A DNA stretch of 64,000 nucleotides, taken from positions 22,540,413-22,604,412 of the forward strand of contig CM022673.1 of NCBI GenBank assembly GCA_012295275.1, given 5' to 3'. This stretch comes from Chrysomallon squamiferum (taxonomy: Eukaryota > Mollusca > Gastropoda > Neomphalida > Peltospiridae). Below are positions 1 through 14,700 of the stretch, one piece after another; position 1 is the stretch's first letter, and each line of letters starts with the position of its first letter. The notes beneath the pieces are model-generated. The model saw nothing but the letters and a program-made list of their open reading frames with translations, did not search any database and had not been told where the DNA came from. Position numbers and translations under genes: made by a program.

Positions 1-3000
1 TACACTTTGCTTTAAGGGGCAGGTTTAATATAATAATCTATAATTATTATTCTGGGTGTATCAGAAAAACTTTTGTACTTGTAAGTGTATGTAATTATAC
101 TGCATGCTTTTATGGTAAAGGTAAAGTTTCGTCATTCTGTGATATGCTTGCATACATATATGATTCATATGTCTGTGTGTACAAAATAAAATTATATTTT
201 TATATTGTATATATTAAATGAATGATGTGTGGCCTCTGTACCCAACTAAAGGCATAAATAAACAGATGGAATTTATTAAAAATACCACACAGAGCTGTTG
301 GCTGATAGGATTATTAAAAGATTTGTAAGTGAATAAAAACTTCCCTGCTGGTTAATGTCCAGGGATAGGTCTTACAAAGATTTATTGCAAATAGTTAAAA
401 ATAAACATTTAAATGATTATCAGAAGAGTATATAAATAAAATAAACAAGTTGTTTTTAATACCTTGTGCTCTTACAGAACAAAATTATTTTCTTTAAAAA
501 ACATAAACAAACCACAACAAAACTAACTACAGATTAACAGATATGGAAGTCACTTTGTTTTCTGTTAAGACAGTAGTAAAAGTTCATTGTTTCACAGAAT
601 AGTACTTCAAAGGTATATTCCAGTGTGTATATGACTTAAACAAACCGACTATTTATATCTGATTAATGATAGCCTAGATTCATATCTCGTGTGTCTAAAA
701 TAAAAGTAATTCACAATACAAGGAAAAGGATATAAGGAATTAATTTGTTTAATGTATTTGGCGACGTCAAAAAATCTGATAGAATACCATGACTTCCTAT
801 TTATTTTTGGAACTCAAGGTTTTCATATTTTACATGTGTGCGCATGCACACGTTGAGAAAATACATGCACATCAACATTTGCAAAATTACAAGGTCTTTT
901 TAAGTATGAAATCATTAATCCAACAAAAGATAAAATTGCTTTTTTTCCTTCCACTAGTTTTCCTCATTATACAGGAAATAGTTTTGAGTGTTTGTTAAAT
1001 CTCTCTTTAAATATATCCCTTAAATCTAATGAATGAAAAATCAACTGGAAGTGAAAGTGGTACAATACAACAGGATGGATAAAAGTGACTTCAGTGATGA
1101 CTGCTACAAAACAGGTACAGATGAGAAACCATCATATTGATTGGGCCAACAATGAATCACAAATGCTTAATCAATAATGAGAAAGCATCTTCTGAAGTTA
1201 CGTTGTGTTGCATTTTAACTTGCAGACTTTTGCCACACTTGTTGAATGAGCATGTTGAACATGTCTTAATTAACTGGATCATCACTTTTCTCTCAGAAGT
1301 TTTAACAGGATAACAGTTTTCTTCTTGTTTTCATGTAATAGGATATTTGTTATGTTTTGCTATCAGGATATTACATACTAAAGTCTTGTCAAAGTACTGT
1401 GATATGTTTGTGTGATTTTTCATATTCAGGATCAATTGTCACTGTTATAGTGAATGTCAGTATTATGTTTAAAGTAATATAAATTTTCTTTGTACTGAAC
1501 TGATTCAAATTTTTGAAAAAATAAAAGAATTAATGCATTTTAAAAAAGTAATTCACAATTGAGTAATAATGATTATAAAGTGATACATGTTTATTTGCAT
1601 GAACATATTGAATACCTGAAACAAAATTGTAAATCAAGCTGTCAGTAATTATGGAAATGTGTGTATTAGTAATAAGCCAATGTATTTTAATTTAATATTT
1701 GCTTTAGTTCAGCACACTGAGCATTGGATTTACATTCAATAGATTTAACAGTAAACAAAAGCAACAACAACAAAAAGAAACAAAGAAACAGCACCCCCCC
1801 CCGCAATAAATTTCATAATCACAGGCCTGACTGGTAGACAGTGTAGTACAGAAAGTACTATCTGGGCTGATGACAAATACTGTATAGACACAGAGAGCCT
1901 TGTGAAGTATACATCAGAATAGCAATTATAAAGCAGTAAACACTTTACTTTTAAACAGGTTTAGATTCTGCTATCTTTCATAAAGTCTCATATTTAATTC
2001 CATAACATGTTTGTACTTTCAGTTGCGTCTTGGACACAGTAAATACATAGATTCAAGAGAGAAATGACACACTACTGGTAGGCTATATTTGGTAGCTTAA
2101 AATTCAGGCTTAAAGTTTTTTGAAGAGTTATTGTCAGGGTCTGAATTAGTACATTCTACAAGACTGACAGTATTTATACTGTTTTACTTTGTTATCATTG
2201 ATTGCAAACAGAACAAACAGTGTTAAGTAAGTGCTAGACAGAAAAAAATAATTCATGAAGATGACTTTCTTTCACAGTAAAGGGAGTTAATTCCCTTGAG
2301 TATCATTTAGTTGGTTAATTTGAACTCACAGAAAGTATTGACCAATAATAAATGGATTTTTTTGCTTTTTCTTTGTCTTCTTTTTCTTTTATTTCTTTAT
2401 TATCTTTTTTTTAATAAAATATGATTTAAAGACAAAAGAAGTTGAATCCAAATAATTAAAAAAGTCTTCTGTTAGGAAATGTGTTAAACTAACATTTTGT
2501 GCTTATCTTGAGACTAATCATCCTCGTTTATCAAATAACTGTTTGGTTTCATTAGATGTTATATTCATTACAGGTTTGTTTTTGGAAGAAAAAAAATCAG
2601 ACCAATAAAACCCCCTAAACAACGCTATAACTGGTATTATCTCAAATTAGTATTTTAATGTATTCATTAGTAATTCATATCATTCTTTTTTTTAATAGTT
2701 TTCTTTTCCTTTTAAGTTATATTTTTATATAGTGTTATTATTAAATTGTACAACTGCTTATATTGTTGGAACATGATGTTTTGAAAATATCACATGTCAA
2801 TTCAGTTTATTATTTTTTTATTTTATTTTATTTTTTTATTTTTTTTGATCACTGATAAATCTACTGTGCTTATGCTAATGAAGACGTACAACAACTGATC
2901 AGGAGATGTTTTTTTTGTTTTTATCACATTTTTGTGAGATGATACCAAAATGTCCATTGTTTTATGACTGCTTTTCAAACTTTCACTATGCTTCAGAAAG

Positions 3001-3948
3001 TTATTAGTAATATATTAAATATCTGTTTTGTTACCATTTTCCTTTTCTATCTTGCTTAACATGAATTGGTCAGAAAACTAAATAATGTTTTTTGGTTTTA
3101 GTTTCTTAAGTAAAGTGTTAGATTTTGTTTTTGTCATTTCTTTCTTATTATTTTATTTTGTTATTTCTTTCTTATTGTTGTTATTTTATTGACATAAACT
3201 TGACTGTCACGTCATTGTTCCTTTCAATACTAGAATTTCTTTATCCTGCCACTTACCCTTTACATAACAGACACTTGAAAGCACATCCTATAGACAGTGT
3301 CACCTTGTGTATTCTGTGAAACAGCTGTTGTCAGCTACAACCAGTGGGAAGTTCACTCTTTTTGGCATACTCAGCATTCTGAATAGAAACTTCAAATAAA
3401 TTCTCCCTTCTTTGTTTCCTGTCAAAGATGTAAAAGACTGGGAGGATAAAGTTTATGAATGAACAGGATTAAAATAAATATTACAAAATGTGGCAAACAA
3501 CAAAGTTGAAATTAAAGGATGAAATAACTGTCTTGTGCATAAAAATGGAAACACAGCCAGAGCTGATAAAATTAAAGGCAGAAAACATATCATTTGGTTC
3601 AGCAATAAATATAAGGGCATGTTAAATAATGATATGTGGAATGTGTGATAATCATTTCTATATAAAACTTATTCAATAACGGATAAAATAGTGATATTTC
3701 TCATTCTGGAAGATTTCTTAAGAAGATAAAAAGCATATTTTAAATTAAAGTTAACTAAAGAAGATAAACATACATTATCAGTGTGTGGTTGATTAAAACT
3801 GTATATAGGATGTGCTTTCAAGTGAGTGTTATTTTTTTCTGCTCTAAATCTGTAGATTTGGTAACTGAAACAATAAGTTAACCTTTTTTCTTGTTATTCA
3901 ATATAAATAGTATTTACTAACAATAATTATGCTATCATTATGTTGTAG
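1..3948. other. Upstream region: 5'-UTR intron and/or promoter, non-coding
   Basis: This is AT-rich sequence with short homopolymer and T-rich runs (for example 2800-2850) and no frame resembling the downstream protein. The base before the start codon is preceded by a pyrimidine-containing tract ending in AG at 3947-3948. At least the 3' part of this stretch is therefore most simply an intron interrupting the 5' UTR. I could not locate the first exon or a promoter. Confidence 0.6.
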
Positions 3949-4057
3949 GATGGAAGATGATGACTATAGGACAGAAAGTGAATTTGAAGCAGACAGTGAC
4001 CATGAAGAAGATGAACATGATGTTGGAGGTTGGCTTGGGCATTTCGAGTCAACAACA
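3949..4057 (+). CDS. RAPH1: MRL coding exon 1 (start codon, acidic N-terminus, talin-binding-like helix)
   Basis: The acceptor AG is at 3947-3948, ATG at 3950-3952, and the donor gtaagc begins at 4058; the exon ends in phase 0 after 36 codons. The residues are strongly acidic and end in DVGGWLGHFESTT. This aligns by eye with the start of vertebrate RAPH1 (acidic stretch, then MFGAWLGELD) and with RIAM's first talin-binding helix (MFSTLLGEMD). That match supports this ATG as the initiator. The frame stays open a few codons upstream of the acceptor, but that is intronic sequence. Confidence 0.85.
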
Positions 4058-7000
4058 GTAAGCTATTTTATTTTTGTCTCATGTATAAGTTTCATTTATA
4101 TTAAACGCTGGAAAGAAAATTACAGCTATAGACTGAAACTGGATTCTGCTTTCTGGCATGTTATTAATAAAATTATATTTTTGAAGGAAATAATGAACAA
4201 ATAGAAGATGGTAATTAGTTTTCTCTGACTTTATCTGTCAGAAAGTTTAAAAAGCTGTTGAACAAATACAGCAATTCCCAGATAGTCTATTTGTCACAAT
4301 TTTTCATACCATTTGATTACAATTTTTTTAATCTTGATACTGTGGTGATACTAATTTAGACTGAAATCATTAACTAGAATTCTGTGTAAACATTTCCTTT
4401 GTTTAAATCAGAGGTGTCAACTTCGTATTCATTTCAGCACGATGTATTTTATCATAGAATTGACAAACATTTTTATGAAAATAAATTAAAAAGAGATGAA
4501 ACTAGTGAGTTATCTCCCTTGCATTACTTTCTTAAATTGCTCAGTAATTCATTCCAAATAATTTTTTTTTCCATTTATATTCTTTTAAACATGAAGTGTT
4601 AGAGGCATAAAAAAATAATAAGATATCTGTATTAATCAGTATTACTCAGATCATACTTTGCTATAGTCATATTGTTCCAAATTTATATTTCTTTGTAAAA
4701 TGATCTTAAAATATTGATTATTATGAAATGTGAAGCAGAATGTTCTTATGGTTTTGTTCAAGAACTAAAACAGTATACCTGTGTCCTTTTCTAAAAGTAC
4801 AAATCCTCCCCCCAAAAAAACACTTTTGACTTTAGGATGTAATTATTTAAATTTACTGGTATTAGTTTTGACTGGAAATACTGTGAGAAATGATCTCTGT
4901 TAATATTAATTTTCAAATGTACATATTTAAAACACTGACAACAACAACTACAAAAAGGAACCTTCAATTCAGAATTCTTCATATTTTAACATTACTCGAA
5001 AACAAATATTGCTTTCATTCAATTAGATTCATTGAGTTTTGCTTGTATTGTTATATAATTAGTTAAGAATGTTTGAAGTAGTTGTTCTGACAAACTGTTA
5101 TCTCATAGATGTAATGAATTTTATGATGATTTAAAACATATTTTCCTAAATGTTTGAGTTCTGATATCATTCTGTTTGTATAATGTTCTAGATATACATT
5201 CCTGTTTAAATATCAAGTAGAACTGATCTGAATGTGCATTTCTTTCAGTGTAATGAATTTCATTATTTTTCTGCATCACACAGTTGTTGTTTCATTGCAT
5301 GTCTCTAATATTACAATAATATAATATATAATGTTATAATAATGAGACAAACATTTTCAACTATGAAAGGGTGAAACTTAGCAGAATATAAAAATCTAAA
5401 TTTATTAGATTAGCTTTGATGTTTGAAATCATATTTCAAAATATTCATAATTTTTGAAAATAGATTGTTTTAGAGTTAACATTTTTTTCTTCTAAATATA
5501 CTCTTGCTAGAAAGAATATGTTGTTCATTAAAATAAAATATAACAAATAATGTATATTATAAAACAAAAAATAATGTATATTATAAAAAAAAAAAAAATG
5601 TATATTATAAAACAAAAAAATAATGTATATTATAAGAATACTATTTAACTATATCTGAAACAGTGTTACAATTAACAAGGCCAGATTTTTTAAAATCTGT
5701 AACAAAGATTACAGTATCATACATTTTAGAATGTTTAAATACTTTTTAAAAAATATTTGTTTTTACCAACATAAATGAAATGGATATTTTTGGCAGTAAC
5801 AGATGTAGAGTTTCCAGAACTGAATAATGAGCATATCACTGGTATAAGCTTTATGCAGCTGTTACTATTTCTTTCAAAATACTGTTGAAACAGTTACATT
5901 TGGTTCAAGATTAAAGAAATTATAAGAAAACAAATGAAAAGAATTTCATAAAACTAAAGTACAAACAAATATAATTAAATTAGTATAAAATGTGAATACA
6001 GATATTTCATGCAGTAGGTAAATATCTTTGTAAAAACTGTATGTTGTTGTGGTGATACTTTCTTAAAACATGATCTTTTCTGGATGTATGGTTGCAGTTT
6101 TTCAAAGGCAAAATGGCCTTGCCACAAAATCAATAATATTTAAAGAAACTGTAACCCTTTTCTTTGGTAAACTTCTCAAGGGAAATATCTGACCTTCGTG
6201 ACTTGAGAAACAAATAACCTTACTAACACATGAACTAAATAACTAAAATTACTTTTTGTTGTTAAGGTTATTAACTGAAGATGTCCTCTTTTTGCTGTAT
6301 TTTATTACTGCTATTACAGTAAACTTTTTCTTTGTACACAGTTCCATTGATGTTCAGTGTACAGACATTATTAGACAAATAGTAATGATGTAAATCCTAA
6401 TTCTATCAGCAAATGTTTTTCTTCTAATAAATATAGTTTGCTATTACTTTGATAAATGATAATCTGAGAGTTTTCTTATTGATAACGTCTTAGACTTGTG
6501 CATTTTTTTGTGTGTGTGTTGTTGTTTTTGTTTTGTTTTTTAATTGATAAATGTATTAGTTGATGGAACAAAAAAGATAAGTTATTATTTTGAAAAAGAT
6601 GGATATGTAAATTATTCTAGAAGATACTCTTTGACATTTTAGATTTGATATCAGTTATGTTTTTCTGTTCAAATTCAAGATATCTTTGATGTTTCATAAT
6701 ATAAATATAAAATTAAAAAAAAGAAGAAATTTTTGACTCATAGTAACAATTAAAAATAAAACATAGTAATCTCTATAATCTCTTCAGATGTCAGTTCTCC
6801 ATTTTTCCATTAAATTTGTATAAAATCCTTCTTTTTTTTGTATTCATTGAGAATTTATGTCAGATTCATCAACTAATCAAAGATTTAGGTTTTTTTTATG
6901 ACATTTCATAAATGGGATATTTCAATATATCTGTTTTCTCTTAGTTACAAGTTTATTTAATAACGTTTATCTATAGGACAATATTTTCAGATGCATCAGA

Positions 7001-10000
7001 CCATACATAACAAATTGTAATATTGCAGTAATGATAATACATTTTTATACTTTTATTTTAGGTTGATAATTGTGTGCTACTTTGGTGTGTGATCTATGCA
7101 TCATGAAACTACTTTGGCATGTAATCTACAGCTTAAAGGGTGATCAACAGCAAAAAAAAGAGAAAATATCTAGGAAATTTCTATAAGATAAGAGGAAGAT
7201 CTTAAAATCCTTTAAGATTAATGCATGATACATATATAAGAAAATCACATACACACAAACTTCATTTCTGAATAGCTATATGATTTGTTATTCAAAGAGA
7301 AGTTGCAGAATATTCAGTTTTTCATTCCGACAAATAGCCAGCATATTCCAATTTAAAATTGTCTAAATTTCCAATACTCATTCAGTTGAAAGAACCTGGT
7401 TGGATTTGAAAATTTGTATTTTGAAAAACATTAGAGGAGTGAACCAAAGAACCTTCCAATCATACTTTGATTATTTTTATTGTATACAGATGAGGATAAA
7501 TGCTGAAGATCTTTTTCTTGTGTTTCTAGCAGATGTTCGCTCAATTCATAAATAAAATTATTCTAATTTATATACTTTTTAGCCTTTGTTCCTATAAATT
7601 ATAAATGAATAATAAAAGGAACAATTTTTTTTCATTTATGCCTTGAAAAATAATTTTAAAAAACCAAGAATGAACAAAATAATAATTAAAATAAGCACAT
7701 AGGTCACATACCAAAGCTTGGAGTAGATCACTAGATCGTGAAGATCACATGCCAAAGTAGCACTGATAATTGTTATTTGTTAATGTTGCCATTCATTTTC
7801 AGTCTGGTCATTTGATAAAAGAACTTTGTTGATCAAAGATGAAACTAGTAGTAGTTTTAAATCAAAACATTACAGCAAAATTAGAAGATTTGGTTCAATA
7901 AACTGTCAAAAAAATAAACAATTTGAATATAATAAATTAATTATTAAAACATAATTTATGCAGGCATCATTTCTGCAAGTAATAAATCTTGTAATAAAAA
8001 ATAATTAACACTGAAATATTTGAATTTACATTCTGGATTAGCAACTTAGTGCTGGATTTAGGGGTGTTGTTCTACTTGGTTGAATTCTGTATTGATCAAA
8101 TTCCCACTTGGTTGAAATAACTCGTCTACCTGATTACCTGGGTATGTAATGAACATGGCCTCTTCATACTTTTTCATAGTTTCTGCATGGCCTTTTGTAA
8201 ATAAAACTCTGTACATACAAACTTTCATTAAAGGTGGACAATGGTTTATTTACCAATATATGTTCCTCAGGACATCTTAAATATAGAAGAAGATGTTTTT
8301 GAAAAGAATGGCTGGTTTATGTAAGGTAGAATTTGTACAAACAGTGGAAACAACAGGTTTTATTAGCTGGTTTTATGTATAGTCAAACTTGCTTTAATGA
8401 AGAAACCACATATTGGAGATGCACCAAACACCAAACACCCCTGTGTCGGCAAGATCATCACAATTGCTGAGCTGCTGGTTTTGTTAGAAACAGTTTCAGG
8501 CATGTCCATCCTCCAAATAATTAAACTACCATCAAGTTTAAAAAAATTATCATATAAGAATCCTACTTACAGCAGCTAAAACATTTTTCATATTTATTTA
8601 ACTGAAGACATAAAATTTAATAATGAATAAATATCTTTGTGTATGTTGTTTGGAATAAATAATTAAAGATTTAAAAACAGAAGATAGTACAACACTAAAC
8701 AAAAAAATATGAAATAAATGTTAAACAGTAAAATAAAATAAAGAAATATACTTTAGAATGAAATAGTAAAGTTGTATAAACTTATTTAATCCTGTTTACT
8801 ATTTCATTCTACAGTATATTGATTTATTTTATTTTAGTATTTAACACATTTCATTTTTCTATTTTTTTCATATTTAATAAATTTTAAATAAATACTTGGA
8901 ATCTTTAATTTTATTTTGCTTTTATTTCAAGAATATAATAATTTAATAAATAAATAATTCTAATTCAAACTGAAAAAGAAATGCACTAAATGAATACACA
9001 AGTAGCTCAATTTGAATTAAGTTCATTTCTGTAACCCAGAGTTCAATAAAGCCAAAACATGATCTCAGACTGAAAGTGCAAATTATGATAACCTGTGGTC
9101 CTGTCTAGTGTGTCAGTCTGCAGGGAATGCTAGTGAATAGATACATGTCAGGAAAGTGATTGTAAATTGATTGCATGTTTGATGTGGGGAAAATAGTTAT
9201 CTCTGAATTAGAAACCAAGAAAATTAACAATTTTGATCCATGATTATTCTTGAAAGCATCAACTCTGGAAACATTTGTTTTAGTTATTGTTGAATCTATT
9301 TAAAGAACGATGGGTATATACTAACAAGTCAGGAAAAAAGCATTATTAGAAGGGTTCATTGTAGAAATAGATAAATAAAATATAAAATAATGGTTTTCTT
9401 TTTCCTTTTTTTACAATTAGGTATATTTACTGAAATTATCATTAGTATTAAATTAGTTATTATTAAATATTTTATTTTGGTTCTATTTTATTAATAGTAA
9501 AATATAATTACTATTTAAATGTTAGTAGGTTTATTGAAATAAAATTATTCTTTTTACAAATCAAAATTGACTACAACATATTTTGGCGGTGCTCTTCTTT
9601 TTTTATAAATGGAATATGAATGTGTCTATGTAACCTTTATATAGCTATAATTTTGAAATATTTAGAAAAATTTAAGGCAAAACATCACAAAGATAAGTTA
9701 TTTTTAGAACTGACACCATTCAAGAGTGACAAATCCAAAATTAGTCACAGCTGAAAATCATAATTAATTTTTTTCCCCCAAATATCTGATTGTGAGAGTA
9801 ATAAAAAGAAAAGAATCATTATGTAATAAGCTGAATCTTTTAGTCCTTATCTGACATTTAAATATTCATTAATTTTTCAGTTATCTCAATCAACATGGAT
9901 ATCGGTCACTGGTATGACTCAGTCTGTTTGGAAGTAGTTAATTGGGACCACCAAACAATAGATTGTCATCTGTTTCTCTCCATCACAGAGTGCCAGTTTT

Positions 10001-11698
10001 CCCCACACATCATCTAAACCTTCAGTTTCATGTCATGGGGGGGAATGGAAGAATCCAGTTGCTTTAAAAGGGGTGTAAGGACAGAGCTATTTTTAAAAAG
10101 AATAATCAGTGTCTTTTATCTCTTTAACTAGTTTGAAATCCATGTTGTTTCATAGAACTAAGGTATAATATGGTTGTTGTTGTTGTTGTTTTTTTGTGTA
10201 AAATGTTGTTTTTGTGTTTTTTTTACATCTGGGGTTCATTACCATCAGAATATGGCTGATGGAAATATTATCTTATACCCTTGCTGATTTGATTTCAAAG
10301 TGAAAATGACAGCAGCCACATGGTAGGAATTTTGTCTGTGGACTCTTCCTGTTGTCTTGGAGAAGCTATTTGGGAGAAGATAGTGTGTCAGTGCCCATCA
10401 TTGCTGTTCCATGTTTCTACTCCACATCCAAGGAGTCCAGGCCAGGGCCAGGCCGCCAAGCTTGAGACAATAACAAAAGTGTACTAAACTTAGCAGATAG
10501 GATTTAGAGGATTCTTTAAAAAAAATTACACTTAACTCTACAACATTTATTTCCTAAAAGTAAGTGAAAACAAATCACTGATATTTATTTATTTATATTT
10601 TTCAGTGAAATTTTGGTAAAAAATTGACCATATAAAATGGAAATATTTAAAATTATTATAAAATATTTTGTATTAAATCATTATATTATACAGGTTAATA
10701 TTACAAAAAACACTTTTCCATTTATTTAGAAGGTAATAATATCCTGATATACTATAATGTAGTCATGATGGTGATGATTCCTATATGAAATATAACATTT
10801 TCAATTTTATTAATTTATTCAGATTTATCAGAATATAAGTTTATGAAGTTAATTTGATTCAGCAGTAATATTATTGAATTAATATTAATGTCGAAATAAA
10901 TTATTGTAATAAAATTATTCCTATTTCTAAATTCAGAAAACTCTTGATGTAATAACATTTGTTTTTGGTGTTTTTCACTGATTAACAGATATATAAAATA
11001 CATTCAGTGTAGAATATTAAATTTTCTAATACAAGAATGGCATGTCTTTTTAAAAAAAATTATAAAATGTTAAAGGAACTAAAGAAATTCAGTGATATCA
11101 GTTCAAATTTCAAAAGAAATTTATCTGTTTATATGTGGTAAATTATGTCTTTTTATTTCTTTTTAATATAACTTTTTCATTTATCTATTTTACACATTAC
11201 ACTGGTTTCACAGATTGACAAATTATAGAATTTATATATGTATGTATGTAGATATATTGGAAAAGATTTACTGATGAAGAACAAAAAGACTGGCCACAAA
11301 TTTACTAATGTAAGACACATTATATTAATCTGTAATATAAAAGAATATATTTACACTATATTTTAATAATCATATGTAACTAGATGAAAGATGTTTTACA
11401 AAAAATAAGATGAGAAATAATCCATGTATGCATTTTCCAAAAAAAAAAAAAAAAAAAAAAAAATTATATTTACCTCACAACAAGCAAAAATAATTAAAAG
11501 AAAGAAAAGCTATACAAAACAAGATCCATTTTAATTTTAAATAAATAAATATTTATATTGCTTTTGTTTTATTACAACAAACTGATATTTAATGTATTTT
11601 TAAATAGATGTTTTAATGAATAATCATTAATTTCTTCATTTCCATCACCATCATTAGAAATTCATAAACAGATATTATAAACTTTTAAAATCTGTTTT

Positions 11699-11729
<31 letters not shown>

Positions 11730-14700
11730 TATTATTATTATTATCTTCTGTAATTTATATTTAAACTGTACATATATTCAAAGCAGTGTCACTTGCATAT
11801 TTCAGGCTGTCAGGAATCACCAATACTTATAATTACATAACACATTAGATTTCCATTCAAATGTTAACATCCAACTGGTCACTTGAAACAATGATTTAGC
11901 AGCTATTCACACGGCATCTTATCATGTTGATCAGTTCAAGGCAGTCCCTTGCATTATGCTTGGTAACCATGGTGACTGATATTTGCAGTAAGGTTTACGC
12001 AAGACTGTTCACTGACATTTAATTGTCTTGCACAGCTTTATCCATAAATCAGCACTTTTGTCTTTCTAAAGTTATTTCTGTTATATCTTAAGCCTTAGAA
12101 ATTTAAAGTGAAAAGGGTGGGGGAAGTGATTTTTGTAAATCTTGATTCGATAATGTAAGAAAATACAGAAAAAGTAAGAAGTAAAAGTGTATGTTTGTGT
12201 GGTTCAGTAAATTCTTCTGTTTTTTCAGTGAGAGTATTAATTTGCTGTGTGTTTGAGTAACTTAAGTAAAATGGTATAATTATGTCAGGTTGAATATTTA
12301 AAAAAAAAAATTATATAATTTCTTTTTTAAAGTGCTGATTTATATTATGTTTATAAGTAAGCTGTAGAAATATATTTCTGAAAAGACAGCAACAATAAAA
12401 AATTAAAAAAATGAATATACACAGTATGTGATTCTGAGATTGGATGCAATGATAACAGATGAAATTAAAGGAAATTAGTCTGGAACAAAATGGCTGTAAA
12501 TTTTAGAAGCTATTATAACAGTAAATACTAGAAACAGCTGATTAAAGACAATTTAAAAAATAAAACATCTCCTTTTATCTGTCATACTTTAGTGTTTTAA
12601 GCAGTTGTTTAACTTATGCCTAAATCCGGCTTACTCCCATGTGGCCAAATTCCCAATTGGTCAAACTACTGAAAAAAGCTATAAATACAGTTCTTTGGTC
12701 TTACTGACATGCATGTTGTTACCTCAGTCATTATAATGGAAACCAATTATTATCGGTATGGATATCGTTTATTGCATAAAGTATGCAAGTACGACAAATA
12801 TGAAAATAATCCATTTATTAAATGTAGTGAATGTAAATAATAAAAAATAAGGTCTCTATCTAAAAATGTTTATTTCACAAAAAACAATCACTGCAGCTTC
12901 ATGAGGTGACCAATGGCGTCCAGGTATTGCAAGGATATTTTGGTCCTGTCAGAGTTGCTGCTTAAGCTGACTGACTGTTTTCGAGATCCCAGTAGCCTCT
13001 CTTCCTCTCTTTCTCCGATCCAGCATTCAACTGCACTAAATTAGCACATTTCTTTAATTATTTAGAGGATGGTCATGCCTGAAACTGTTTCTAACAAAAC
13101 CAGCAACTCAGCAATTGTGATGATCTTGCCGACACAGGAGTGTTTGGTCCATCTCCAATATGTGGTTTCTTCATTAAAGCACGTTTGACTATACGTAAAA
13201 CCAGCTAACAAAACCTGTTGTTTCCACTGTTTGTACAAATTCTACCTTACATAAACAGCCATTCCTGGAATGGTGAAAGTGATTTTTTTTTTTTTTCAAA
13301 AACCTCTTCTTATATATTCAAGAGACCATGGAAAATATATATTGGTAAATAAACCATTATCCATCTTTAATGAAAGTTTGTATGTACAGAGTTTTATTCA
13401 CAAAAGGCCATGCAGAAACTATGAAAAAGTATGAAGAGGCCATTTTCATTAAAATCAGGTAGACGAGTTATTTCGACCAATTGGGAATTCAACCAACAAC
13501 GAACAACACCCCTAAATCCAGCACTCAGTGGCTGTCCGTAATCCAGAATGTAAACATTTAATGCTAATTATTTTTTATTACAAGATTCATTACTTGCAGA
13601 AATGGACAACTTTGTCCAGTGGTTTGATGCCTGCATAAATTATATTTTAATAATTAATTTATTATATTCACATTGTTTATTTTTTTGACAGTTTATTGAA
13701 CTGAACCTTCAAATTTAGCTGTAATGTTTTGATTTAAAACTACTACTAGTTTCATATATAATCAACAAAGTTCTTTCATCAAATGACCAGACTGAAAATG
13801 AATGGCAACATTAACAGATAACAATTATAAGTGCTACTTTGGCATGTGATCTACGCACTTATTTCAATTATCATTTATTCTTGGTTTTTATTATTTTTCA
13901 TGGCATAAATGAAAATTTTTTCCTTTTATTATACATTTATAATTTATAGGAACAAAGGCTTAGAAAAGTATACATATTTGAATGATTTTATTTATGAATT
14001 GAGCAAACATCTCTAGAAACACAAGAAAAAGATCTTCCATTTTTTTTTTTTGCTTCCTTCTTTTCTTCACCACAATGATAATAATATGATGCAACATTTT
14101 CTTCATCATCTACAAGGCTTTCTTTGGAAAAATCTTTAGCCAACATCTTAAGGATTCTATAGAAATTGAAAACTAAATGAAGAAGTAAAATCACAGAGTG
14201 GAATATGGATGAACTACCAAACATATATCTATTCAGAAATGAAGTTTGCCTGGATGTAATGTTTTTATATGTGTATCATGCATTAATCTAAAAGAATTTT
14301 AAGATTTTCTGATGCAAACCAGGTAATATCTATTGTATTACTTTACCTGCCTGCTGTAAACTGATCTTTCCTGTTAAAGGAATATAATTATCTTTTCTCA
14401 TTACACTGTTATCTTACAGAAATTAGTGTGTTGTAAATCACATGCCATAGTACCACCCACATACATATACATGATACAGACACTTGAAAAACATAATATC
14501 ATTGATGAAAATCAGATGATGTTTTGGTTCTTTTTTGGTTGTATTTTTAATTTTTCTGCTCTTTTTCTTAATGCTGAAGTCTAGACGAAGAATGATATTT
14601 ACTAGTATATTGTTAATAATGTCTATGTATTGAGAGCATAGCCAATTTTATCAAGAATTCTGAACTGTGATGGTCTGTTTGTTTTGCTTCACATATGAAT

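Larger units (their letters stand above)
7074..14456. repeat. Large inverted-repeat structure (two ~1.4-kb arms, 4.5-kb spacer)
   Basis: The segment at 7074-8526 recurs in reverse complement at 13053-14456. Anchors are the GTGCTACTTTGG-type outer ends, the matching stretches around 7520-7620 and 13910-14020, and the stretch 8397-8525, which matches 13055-13200 closely. Each arm joins a MITE (690 bp and 626 bp) to part of a second transposon family. The spacer 8527-13052 is AT-rich and not obviously part of an element. Two opposite insertions of the same composite, or one inverted duplication, would both explain it. Confidence 0.8.
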
